Below, piece after piece: positions 1-6,300 of a stretch of 12,685 nucleotides of DNA. This stretch comes from Nitratidesulfovibrio sp044433065. Its GTDB lineage: Bacteria; Desulfobacterota; Desulfovibrionia; Desulfovibrionales; Desulfovibrionaceae. The first letter of the stretch is position 1. The number at the start of each line of letters is the position of its first letter. A program made the position numbers and the translations under genes. The notes beneath the pieces were generated by a model. That model was not told the DNA's origin, did no database searches, and saw only the letters and a list, made by a program, of their open reading frames with translations. Location: NCBI GenBank assembly GCA_044433065.1, contig JAWXUA010000082.1, positions 1-12,685 on the forward strand, written 5' to 3'.

Positions 1-39
1 GAAGGAAACTTTTTCAAAAGTTTCCTTCCTCCCCCCAGC
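1..39. repeat. Hairpin repeat, cut by window edge
   Basis: Bases 1-13 (GAAGGAAACTTTT) and 16-28 (AAAAGTTTCCTTC) are perfect inverted arms around a 2-base loop. CTCCCCCCAG follows at 30-39. The right side resembles the right arm of the repeat at 6092-6137, which also ends CCCCCAG, so the left flank of the element is probably just outside the window. It lies directly downstream of prmA and may end that transcript, but there is no long U-tract, so a terminator role is inferred. Confidence 0.6.
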
Positions 40-46
40 TAACAAA

Positions 47-901
47 CTACTCCCAAACTAAAGCGGCCCAGTCGCCATCAACGATGCGGCGTGCTGGCCC
101 GAGACCTTGTGCGTGGTATGCTGCTTCGACACCATCGGCTTGCACTTCGAGGAGGCCTGACAGGATGAGGCAGCCACCTTGGGCTACGAGGGATGTTATG
201 TCAGCGGCAAGGTCTTTGAGTGGCTGTGCGAGGATATTGGCAAGCACGACATCGTACTTGTTGCCACGGACGATTTCAGTGCTACCAAGATCAACGGTGA
301 ACGCGTCGGCAACGTTGTTAATGACGCGGTTCTCGTTGGAATTTTCGATGGAAAGTGGGTCAATGTCGGTGCCAAAACCAGTGAGACCGAGCTTGGCGCA
401 ACCGATAGCAAGGATGCCAGAACCAGTACCAAGGTCGAGGAAGGTTTGACCTGCTTTGATGCGACCTTCTGAAGCGAGAGTTGAGACAACACCGAGACAG
501 AGGGCTGTTGTTGGGTGGTGGCCAGTACCAAAGGCACTCTTAGGCTCGATGATGATGGCATGACGGCCTTGAAGATCTGTGGAGTCTTTGAGCCATGGTG
601 GGAGTACCATGAAGTGCTGGCCAACGATTACTGGTGTAAAAAAGTCGCGCCATGCAGCAAGCCAGTCTTGTTGCTCTGTTTCGGAGCGTTCAAATTGCGC
701 ATCGGGGAGACTTGCACGGATGTCGGCATGGAGGGTTTCCATGAAGGCCACATTGTCGCAATGCACGCGAAGGCAGATGTCACCTGTAGGGAGGGATTCC
801 TCTTCCCAACCGAAGGGGACTTTGAGGGCGAGCAGACCAGTGGCCAGATCAAGGCTTTCTTCTGGAAGAATGATGTCGAGGCGAATGAGCGTTGTGGACA
901 T
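47..901 (-). CDS. prmA: Ribosomal protein L11 methyltransferase (PrmA)
   Basis: A 284-residue class I SAM-dependent methyltransferase expected to trimethylate lysines and the N-terminus of ribosomal protein L11 in the cytoplasm. Visible signatures are the PrmA-specific block SAFGTGHHPTTALCL (about residues 123-137), the SAM-binding glycine loop FLDLGTGSGILAIG (about 154-167) and the post-motif YDVVLANILAQPL (about 216-228), which corresponds to the family's N(I/L)L-x-x-P segment. The N-terminal third is the divergent substrate-recognition region, and length is normal for the family. The ATG at 901 has AAGG seven bases upstream. The gene starts only 34 bases beyond the 936-973 terminator of the ABC importer, leaving little room for its own promoter, so partial read-through may contribute. 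A hairpin repeat follows its stop. Confidence 0.95.
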   Translation of the reverse strand: MSTTLIRLDIILPEESLDLATGLLALKVPFGWEEESLPTGDICLRVHCDNVAFMETLHADIRASLPDAQFERSETEQQDWLAAWRDFFTPVIVGQHFMVLPPWLKDSTDLQGRHAIIIEPKSAFGTGHHPTTALCLGVVSTLASEGRIKAGQTFLDLGTGSGILAIGCAKLGLTGFGTDIDPLSIENSNENRVINNVADAFTVDLGSTEIVRGNKYDVVLANILAQPLKDLAADITSLVAQGGCLILSGLLEVQADGVEAAYHAQGLGPARRIVDGDWAALVWE

Positions 902-935
902 ATGGGGACCTTAAATAGAGTAGTTATTTGTGCAT

Positions 936-973
936 AAAAAAGGCTAGCAAGCTCTATGGAACCTGCTAGCCTT
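936..973 (-). terminator. Rho-independent terminator of the ABC importer operon
   Basis: Arms AAGGCTAGCA (940-949) and TGCTAGCCTT (964-973) pair perfectly over 10 bp around a 14-base loop. On the minus strand the stem is followed by a run of T (complement of A at 936-941). It lies 20 bases after the stop of the last permease gene, the expected place for the operon end. Confidence 0.88.
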
Positions 974-993
974 ATCGTTCGTAGGATGGACTT

Positions 994-1683
994 CTATCGT
1001 GCTTGGTAGCGTGACATTTGCTTTTCAAGGCGGCGACTGAAGGCCGTCAAGCACCAGCAAATGACAAAGTACATAAGCGCGATGGCGATAAAGATTTCAG
1101 TAGGCGACGTGAGCGTACGGTTGTTAACCTGAGTTGCGACACGCGTCAACTCAGACACACCAATGATGTACGCTAAAGAGGTGTCCTTGGTCAAACTGAC
1201 AAACTGGTTCACAAAGGATGGAATCATATTGCGCAAAGCTTGGGGCAAAATAACGTTGACCATGGCTTGTGTCTTATTAAGACCAGTAGCACGGGCGGCT
1301 TCCATCTGTCCTTTAGGCAAGGAGATAACGCCAGCACGCACAATTTCAGCAATGTACGCACCTGTAAAGACGATGAAGGCCACAAGGGCACTTTCTGCTT
1401 CTGGCAAGGTATGGCCAAGCACAACAGGTGCAAGGAAATAGAACCAGAATATGAGCATTAAAAGTGGAATACCACGGATGACTTCAACATAAACGATGGC
1501 TGGCAAGCGAAGCCACCAACGGGTTGAAAGGCGCATAAGGCCAAAAGCAAGGCCAAGCCAAAAAGCACCGAAGATACCAAGCACAGCCAAAATAATGCTC
1601 ATGGCCATGCCGCCAAGTGGACCGTCAGGATAGGAGCCCCACAAAAGGTAAGGCATATTGGTTATAACGACATCCCAATTCAT
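994..1683 (-). CDS. Polar amino-acid ABC transporter permease (HisM/GlnP type)
   Basis: An inner-membrane subunit of 229 residues, a normal length for the polar amino-acid uptake family. Hydrophobic membrane segments are visible near residues 26-50, 61-86 and 98-118, with two more in the C-terminal half. The cytoplasmic coupling loop that contacts the ATPase is the EAA motif beginning EAARATGLNKTQAM (about 128-141) and continuing through LPQALRNMIPSF. The start ATG at 1683 has AGGGG six bases upstream, and this site overlaps the stop of the previous permease gene (9-base gap), which suggests translational coupling. It would pair with the 1693-2394 product as a heterodimeric pore. Substrate cannot be fixed from sequence; glutamine, glutamate/aspartate or a basic amino acid are all possible. 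Confidence 0.92.
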   Translation of the reverse strand: MNWDVVITNMPYLLWGSYPDGPLGGMAMSIILAVLGIFGAFWLGLAFGLMRLSTRWWLRLPAIVYVEVIRGIPLLMLIFWFYFLAPVVLGHTLPEAESALVAFIVFTGAYIAEIVRAGVISLPKGQMEAARATGLNKTQAMVNVILPQALRNMIPSFVNQFVSLTKDTSLAYIIGVSELTRVATQVNNRTLTSPTEIFIAIALMYFVICWCLTAFSRRLEKQMSRYQAR

Positions 1684-1692
1684 GACAGACCC

Positions 1693-2394
1693 CTAGTATT
1701 TAATGGCGCGCAAGCAACGCGCATTATATTGTGTCATGAGGAAGGAAACCATAAGCGAAATAACAAGGTAAATAATCGTGCTTATGGTAAATGCTTCAAA
1801 ACCGCGGAAGGTGTATGACTCAATTTGGCGCGCCATGTAGGTAAGTTCCATAACGCCAATGGTCATGCACAGCGATGAGTTTTTAAAGAGATTTAAGGCC
1901 TGCGAAATCAGTGGTGGAATGATAATACGGAAAGCTTGTGGCAAAACAACATAGACCATGGCTTGCATGAAGGACAAACCACAGGCGCGAGACGCTTCAA
2001 GTTGCGTGCGAGGAATGGCAAAAATACCAGAGCGAATATCTTCTGCAATAAAAGCAGCGGTGTAAATGCTAAGCGAGATGACGCCTGCAGCAAATTCAAA
2101 GTTTTGCTGATAAAGCCATTGGTTAACAGCATCTGGCAAAACAGCATCGGAACCAAAATACCAAAAAAAGACTTGGACGAGCAAAGGCGTATTACGAAAA
2201 AATTCCGTAAATGCCGCGCTGAACCATATGAGTGGCTTGATATGTGACAAGCGCATAACAGCAATGGCCGTGCCGATGAGCAAAGCAAACAAGAGTGATA
2301 AACCAGAGAGTTGTAACGTAGTAATAACGCCTTCAATAATCCAGTCGAGATATTCCCCAGACAGGACAAGATTCCAATCAAACTTATATTGCAC
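1693..2394 (-). CDS. Polar amino-acid ABC transporter permease, probable GTG start
   Basis: Second inner-membrane permease of the importer, about 233 residues from the proposed start. The EAA coupling loop reads EASRACGLSFMQAMVYVVLP and is followed by QAFRIIIPP, with hydrophobic segments on both sides. The frame stays open upstream to 2556, but that extension would begin inside a strong intergenic hairpin and has no family-like sequence. Homologs usually begin a few residues before an F-D-W-N/S segment, so I chose the GTG at 2394, giving V-Q-Y-K-F-D-W. Shine-Dalgarno support there is weak (GTGAG seven bases upstream). Alternatives are GTG at 2406 or ATG at 2514. The gene lies about 195 bases after the binding-protein gene and 9 bases before the next permease. 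Confidence 0.85.
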   Translation of the reverse strand: MQYKFDWNLVLSGEYLDWIIEGVITTLQLSGLSLLFALLIGTAIAVMRLSHIKPLIWFSAAFTEFFRNTPLLVQVFFWYFGSDAVLPDAVNQWLYQQNFEFAAGVISLSIYTAAFIAEDIRSGIFAIPRTQLEASRACGLSFMQAMVYVVLPQAFRIIIPPLISQALNLFKNSSLCMTIGVMELTYMARQIESYTFRGFEAFTISTIIYLVISLMVSFLMTQYNARCLRAIKY

Positions 2395-2403
2395 AACATT
2401 GCT

Positions 2404-2514
2404 CACAGGTAATGTTTTTGCACTGCAAAGGGTACAAAAACCATGAAAGGCGGCGTAAAAAACTTTGCCTAGAAAAACATTGTATAGGAGCGTTTTTTCT
2501 AGTTTTGAAAGCAT
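2404..2514 (-). other. Leader between hairpin and permease start
   Basis: An untranslated or start-ambiguous stretch in front of the permease. It contains a TATACA box (minus strand) 17 bases after TTCAAA, which could be a weak internal promoter, and a dyad TTTGCA-C-TGCAAA at 2417-2429. Nothing else is recognisable. Confidence 0.3.
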
Positions 2515-2519
2515 TTTAC

Positions 2520-2558
2520 AATTGGGACCTTGACCATACCATGACCAAGGTCCCAATT
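2520..2558 (-). promoter_or_regulatory. Intra-operon hairpin after the binding-protein gene
   Basis: AATTGGGACCTTG (2520-2532) and CAAGGTCCCAATT (2546-2558) are perfect 13-bp inverted arms with a 13-base loop. It starts 30 bases beyond the binding-protein stop codon. No U-tract follows on the minus strand, so it is more likely an mRNA-stabilising or partial attenuation hairpin than a full terminator. Such structures often raise binding-protein levels over membrane subunits in ABC importer operons. Confidence 0.7.
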
Positions 2559-2588
2559 AATAATCAAACTAACAATGGTTTTAACGAC

Positions 2589-3404
2589 CTATGGCCAAAC
2601 TTCCATGTTCCACTGCAATGGGATGTAGAAAGCGGTTTCAGGACCGAACCACTTGTCGTATGCCTTTTGGTATGCGCCGGTGGTCCACATGTCAGCAAGA
2701 GTCTTGTTGACAAAGTCACGCCAGTCGGAGTCATTTTCAGCCATGCCAAGAGCGTAAGGCTCAGAAGCAATGAAAGGACCAACAACTTCCCACTCAGCAG
2801 GATTAGGGTCGGAGTTCTTCAAACCAACGAGGATAGGTTCGTCGGTGGTAACTGCAACAACTTTACCTTGCTTCAAAGCGAGGAAAGCTTGTGGGTATTC
2901 GTCAAAAGAAACAACGGTGGATTCTGGAGCAGCAGCCTTAACGTTCTTTTCAGAAGTAGAACCCTTTACGGAAGCAACTTTCTTACCAGCAAGGTCAGCA
3001 ACGGAATTGATGCCGCCGTCTTTCTTTACGAGAAGACGTTGACCAGCGTCAAAGTAGGTGATGGAGAAGTCAATAACTTCGTCGCGAGCAAACTGGTGGG
3101 TCATGGTTGCAGCGATAAGGTCGATGGAACCTTGGGTCAACATAGGAATACGGGTTGCGCTGGTAACGCTTTTGAGTTCCAGAGGTACACCAAGCTTGTC
3201 AGCAACAGCTTGACACATATCAATGTCAAAACCAACGAGTTGGCTAGTTGCTTCGTCGATGAAGCCAAAAGGAACAACGGAGTCTTTTACGCCGCAAATG
3301 AACTTGCCGCGTTCTTTAATCGTTTCAATGGTACCAGCATTAGCAAGACCGCTAGCAGATACGAGCATCGCACCAGTCAAAGCCATAAGCATCAAACGTT
3401 TCAT
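2589..3404 (-). CDS. Periplasmic amino-acid binding protein of ABC importer
   Basis: A 271-residue solute-binding protein of the SBP_bac_3 (polar amino-acid) family. It has a clear signal peptide: MKRLM, a hydrophobic core to about residue 19, then ANA before Gly24 as a signal peptidase I site, with no lipobox Cys. Mature landmarks are RGKFICGVKDSVVPFGF, the LVGFDIDMCQAVADKLG segment (F-D-x-D at the ligand cleft), and ITYFDAGQRLLVKKD at the lobe hinge. The ATG at 3404 has AGGAG eight bases upstream, which decides it over an in-frame upstream ATG at 3452 that would mask the signal peptide. It lies between the ATPase and permease genes of the same operon and would capture the substrate in the periplasm. 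I cannot assign glutamine versus glutamate/aspartate from sequence alone. Confidence 0.93.
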   Translation of the reverse strand: MKRLMLMALTGAMLVSASGLANAGTIETIKERGKFICGVKDSVVPFGFIDEATSQLVGFDIDMCQAVADKLGVPLELKSVTSATRIPMLTQGSIDLIAATMTHQFARDEVIDFSITYFDAGQRLLVKKDGGINSVADLAGKKVASVKGSTSEKNVKAAAPESTVVSFDEYPQAFLALKQGKVVAVTTDEPILVGLKNSDPNPAEWEVVGPFIASEPYALGMAENDSDWRDFVNKTLADMWTTGAYQKAYDKWFGPETAFYIPLQWNMEVWP

Positions 3405-3439
3405 GAGTAAAGCTCCTAGATTAATAGAAGTTGTTGAGG

Positions 3440-3457
3440 GCAGATTTTGCAATCTAC
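3440..3457 (-). promoter_or_regulatory. Small GCAA-tetraloop hairpin in binding-protein leader
   Basis: On the minus strand GTAGATT, GCAA and AATCTGC form a 7-bp stem (one G-U pair) closed by a GNRA-type tetraloop. It ends 23 bases upstream of the Shine-Dalgarno site of the binding-protein gene. It could protect or modulate that mRNA. This is inference from shape only. Confidence 0.4.
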
Positions 3458-3510
3458 ACTGTTCCCAAAAAAGTTCTCAAAAGAGAGAATATTCAAGGAC
3501 ATACCTACAA

Positions 3511-3539
3511 ATTATAAAAGGACATGACGCTTAGTTATT
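3511..3539 (-). promoter_or_regulatory. Possible internal promoter before binding protein
   Basis: A perfect minus-strand TATAAT (complement of 3511-3516) lies about 107 bases before the binding-protein start, in the 187-base gap after the ATPase gene. The -35 position carries only AATAAC, a poor match, so the call is tentative. An extra promoter here would fit the need for excess binding protein. Confidence 0.25.
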
Positions 3540-3591
3540 TGCCGAAAAGGCCATAAAAAAAACGTCGCAAGCTCCCCAAAAGTACAAAGAC

Positions 3592-4320
3592 TTACAAAAT
3601 CTCTTTAAGGAAAGCTCTTGTCCGTTCATGCTGTGGATTGGAGAAGAACAGATCAGGCGCTGCTTCTTCCACAATAAGGCCGCCATCCATAAAGATGACG
3701 CGGTCGGCAACTTCGCGCGCAAAGCCCATTTCGTGCGTTACACAAAGCATGGTCATACCTTCGCGAGCAAGGTCTTTCATGCAGTTGAGCACTTCGTTAA
3801 TCATTTCAGGGTCAAGGGCGGACGTTGGTTCGTCGAAAAGCATAACTTTTGGTTGCATAGCAAGGGCGCGTGCAATGGCCACACGCTGTTGCTGGCCGCC
3901 AGAAAGCTCGACGGGAAATTTATGCGCTTGATCATGGATACCAACGCGCTCGAGCAAAGCCATGGCAATGGATTCGGCCTTAGCACGTTCCATTTTGCGA
4001 ACTTTCAGCGGAGCTAGGGTTACGTTTTTCAAGACAGAAAGGTGTGGGTACAAATTAAATTGTTGGAAAACCATGCCCACTTCTGTACGTAAGTCATTGA
4101 TATCAACGCTTTTATCGTTAATGCTCACACCTTCCAAAAGAATATCACCCTTTTGGATTGGCTCAAGACGGTTGAGGCAACGAATAAACGAGCTTTTGCC
4201 CGAACCAGATGGACCGCAGATGACGAGCACCTCGCCCTTCTCAACCTTTTGGGTGATGCCACGCAGTACGTGAAAGTCTCCGTACCATTTGTGAACATCA
4301 TGGAACTCGATCATAGCCAT
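3592..4320 (-). CDS. Polar amino-acid ABC transporter ATP-binding protein (GlnQ family)
   Basis: A 242-residue cytoplasmic ATPase that powers the importer. All nucleotide-binding elements are intact: Walker A GPSGSGKSS (residues 36-44), the Q-loop in VGMVFQQFNLYPHL, the signature LSGGQQQRVAIARAL, Walker B VMLFDEPTSALDPE with its catalytic glutamate, and the H-loop in MLCVTHEMGFA. The LSGGQQQR signature and full length are typical of GlnQ/HisP/ArtP proteins. It is the first gene of the operon. The start is either ATG 4320 or ATG 4314; neither has a strong Shine-Dalgarno sequence (GGAT lies about ten bases before the first). A candidate promoter is about 140 bases upstream. Family assignment is firm, but the transported amino acid is not known. 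Confidence 0.95.
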   Translation of the reverse strand: MAMIEFHDVHKWYGDFHVLRGITQKVEKGEVLVICGPSGSGKSSFIRCLNRLEPIQKGDILLEGVSINDKSVDINDLRTEVGMVFQQFNLYPHLSVLKNVTLAPLKVRKMERAKAESIAMALLERVGIHDQAHKFPVELSGGQQQRVAIARALAMQPKVMLFDEPTSALDPEMINEVLNCMKDLAREGMTMLCVTHEMGFAREVADRVIFMDGGLIVEEAAPDLFFSNPQHERTRAFLKEIL

Positions 4321-4383
4321 GCTTTATATCCATATGAGCTTGCCGCGACCTTTGGCTGGGAAATTTCCCCTGAAACGGTCACC

Positions 4384-4399
4384 CACATTCCGTAATGTG
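4384..4399. promoter_or_regulatory. Dyad in ABC-importer leader, operator candidate
   Basis: CACATT, CCGT, AATGTG: 6-bp inverted arms with a 4-base spacer, between the candidate promoter and the ATPase start codon. It could be a repressor operator or a small RNA hairpin. No regulator can be named. Confidence 0.35.
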
Positions 4400-4457
4400 A
4401 GCAAACACTTCTGCCGTCATCATTGGCGTAATCGTTAATTGAACTTATGACTATGTC

Positions 4458-4485
4458 ATTAACGTAGAATATAGCTTTTTGTCAA
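4458..4485 (-). promoter_or_regulatory. Candidate sigma-70 promoter for the ABC importer operon
   Basis: On the minus strand a perfect TTGACA (complement of 4480-4485) is followed after 16 bases by GTTAAT (complement of 4458-4463), four of six matches to a -10 box. It would give a leader of roughly 130 bases before the ATPase gene. Confidence 0.45.
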
Positions 4486-4767
4486 GGTCGTTTCTGACAT
4501 TTTTGGTAAAATCAACAGCATAATACCTACTTAAATAGCACGTATTTTACGCCATATCTAGCTTTTTGGCCCTTTTTTGACATATGTCTTTTTTATTTTT
4601 TAACAAGAATGATAAATATTGACTAAAAAAGTAATATTTTGAATTATCATTTTTTTGTAAAAATACCTGTTTGTTCAAACAAGTAATCATATGTTTTGCA
4701 AACTTTTTCCACATAAAATACCAGTTTTCATAGCCCAATAATGCCCTAGTAAAACTGAAAAATACCC
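4486..4767. other. AT-rich gene-free region
   Basis: Part of a 530-base interval without a credible gene. It is clearly more AT-rich than the neighbouring genes, with many A and T runs. It contains a palindrome GACATATGTC (4579-4588), an inverted repeat TGTTTG-TT-CAAACA (4668-4681), and a plus-strand TTGACT with AATTAT 17 bases later. The open frame here on the minus strand begins inside the argD terminator and is composed of hydrophobic residues from T-rich DNA, so I do not call it. It most likely holds regulatory sequence for the importer. Confidence 0.4.
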
Positions 4768-4799
4768 AAAAAAAGGCGACACCCACAAAGAGTGTCGCC
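4768..4799 (-). terminator. Rho-independent terminator of argD
   Basis: GGCGACAC (4775-4782) pairs with GTGTCGCC (4792-4799) over 8 bp around a 9-base loop. On the minus strand a run of seven T follows (complement of 4768-4774). It lies about 50 bases after the argD stop. Confidence 0.88.
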
Positions 4800-4850
4800 A
4801 TGTTTACATAGCAAATAGCCTTACGTACTAAAGCAGCTTTTTATGCCAAC

Positions 4851-6056
4851 CTATGCTTGCATGCCTTTAAGGATATCTTCCAAGGTATCAGCAAAGGCCA
4901 TGAAGTCTGCTTCATCGGTGGTCAAAGCTGGAACTAAGCGCAAAACATATTCTTGCGCATTGTTGCAAATAAAACCACGGTTCAAAAGCTCAGCCCACAT
5001 AGGCTTAGCTGGCATGGACAAAACGATGCCAATCATAAAGCCAAAGCCGCGCACTTCTACAATAGAATTAGGCACAACATTATTGATAGCGCGGATGCGG
5101 TCCATGACGCGATTGCCAATTTTCTCGGCACGCTCAGCAAGCTTATCACGCTCCATGATTTCAAGGGTACGCAAAGCCACAGCAGACACCATGGCACTGG
5201 CACCAAAAGTTGTGGCATGGCTACCTGCCACAAAACCTTGCGCTACTTCTTCAGTGGCCATCATGGCACCCATAGGCAAGCCGTTGGCCAAAGCCTTAGC
5301 AGACGTGACAATATCAGGCGTCAAACCATAATGTTGATGTGCCCAGAATCGGCCAGTGCGGCACATGCCCGTTTGCACTTCGTCAACCATAAAGAGCACA
5401 CCCTTTTCACGGCAAAGAGCCTCAATGGCCTTAGCATACTCTTCGCCAAGAGGACGGACGCCGCCTTCACCTTGAACAACTTCCACAAGGACGCCAGCAG
5501 TTTGCGGACCAATGGCAGCGCGCAAGGCGTCCATATTGCCCCATTCAACTTGGCTAAAACCTTGAGGAATAGGTGCGAAACCATCTTGGAAACGGGCTTG
5601 ACCTGTAGCAGCTACAGTTGCCAAAGTACGTCCATGGAACGCACCACCAAGAGTAATGATTTCATAGGCTTCCGTATTCTTCACACGTTGCATATAGCGG
5701 CGAGCAAGCTTGATGGCTGCTTCATTGGCTTCAGCGCCAGAGTTACAGAAAAAGGCTTTGGTGCAATGGATGGTGCTGAGCAGTTTTTCCGCCAAATCGA
5801 GTTGTTCTTCTTGGTAAAAAAGATTGCTCACATGCCAAAGCTTATGGGCTTGTGCGGCCATGACTTCGGCAAGTTCTGGATTACAATGGCCAAGGCTGGT
5901 AACAGCAATACCCGACAAAAGGTCCACATATTCGCGGTCATCAAAGTCCCACAAACGCGAGCCCAAGCCTTTCTTCACGGACACAGGATAGCGGCCATAG
6001 GTGCGGCATAACAAAGATTCTTCACGCGCCTTCAAGGCATCAAATGTAGCAGACAT
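4851..6056 (-). CDS. argD: Acetylornithine aminotransferase
   Basis: A 401-residue class III PLP-dependent aminotransferase that converts N-acetylglutamate semialdehyde to N-acetylornithine in arginine synthesis, and may also act on succinyl-diaminopimelate precursors. The PLP pocket is intact: FFCNSGAEANEAAIKLARR (about 102-120), GAFHGRTLATVAATG (138-152), FMVDEVQTGMCRTGR with Asp225, and the Schiff-base lysine in TSAKALANGLPMGA (Lys254). Length matches bacterial ArgD. The ATG at 6056 follows GGAG by seven bases. It has its own terminator downstream, and a hairpin repeat separates it from dut upstream, so it may be transcribed alone. Related ornithine or GABA aminotransferases share this fold, but the short N-terminus and motif set favour ArgD. 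Confidence 0.9.
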   Translation of the reverse strand: MSATFDALKAREESLLCRTYGRYPVSVKKGLGSRLWDFDDREYVDLLSGIAVTSLGHCNPELAEVMAAQAHKLWHVSNLFYQEEQLDLAEKLLSTIHCTKAFFCNSGAEANEAAIKLARRYMQRVKNTEAYEIITLGGAFHGRTLATVAATGQARFQDGFAPIPQGFSQVEWGNMDALRAAIGPQTAGVLVEVVQGEGGVRPLGEEYAKAIEALCREKGVLFMVDEVQTGMCRTGRFWAHQHYGLTPDIVTSAKALANGLPMGAMMATEEVAQGFVAGSHATTFGASAMVSAVALRTLEIMERDKLAERAEKIGNRVMDRIRAINNVVPNSIVEVRGFGFMIGIVLSMPAKPMWAELLNRGFICNNAQEYVLRLVPALTTDEADFMAFADTLEDILKGMQA

Positions 6057-6091
6057 GGCATTACTCCAAAATGTTCTTTAGTATATGAGTA

Positions 6092-6178
6092 CTGGGGGAA
6101 GGGGACACTTTCTGAAGAAAGTTTCCCCTTCCCCCAGACCCTCATCCCTTTCAAAGACTTTTAATTGCGACGAGAATA
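6092..6178. repeat. Long hairpin repeat between dut and argD
   Basis: Bases 6092-6113 and 6116-6137 form 22-base inverted arms with one mismatch (6106) and a 2-base loop; the outer end reads CTGGGGGAAGGGGA against TTTCCCCTTCCCCCAG. A tail with TTTCAAAGACTTTTAAT follows at about 6150-6166. The same tail appears in reverse orientation at 12657-12685, and the hairpin resembles the one at 1-39, so this is one copy of a dispersed intergenic element. It may end dut transcription or stabilise RNA. Confidence 0.7.
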
Positions 6179-6300
6179 CGTATTTTAAAACTCATTTACG
6201 GCGCATGAAAATTTTTTATTCTCTTTTAGGTTTGGCAACACTATCTAACATGCACTATAAATTTTCTAAGAAACCGTACATTTAATAGATTTTTTGTTCC

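Noticed and set aside
84..937. Several plus-strand frames opposite prmA
   Set aside because: All overlap the conserved methyltransferase in antisense and none shows a motif or ribosome site.
2412..3410. Long plus-strand open frame (332 codons) opposite the binding-protein gene
   Set aside because: It is antisense to a well-supported secreted binding protein, has no recognisable motif, and its length is explained by codon bias of the real gene.
4547..4801. 84-codon minus-strand frame with a hydrophobic start
   Set aside because: It begins inside the argD terminator hairpin, has no ribosome site, and its hydrophobicity comes from T-rich DNA.
4953..6011. Long plus-strand open frame (352 codons) opposite argD
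   Set aside because: It mirrors argD, whose catalytic motifs are all intact, and its translation is rich in His, Thr and Arg without domain signatures.
6085..6285. Small plus-strand frame of 66 codons between argD and dut
   Set aside because: It runs through the hairpin repeat and AT-rich DNA and has no Shine-Dalgarno sequence.
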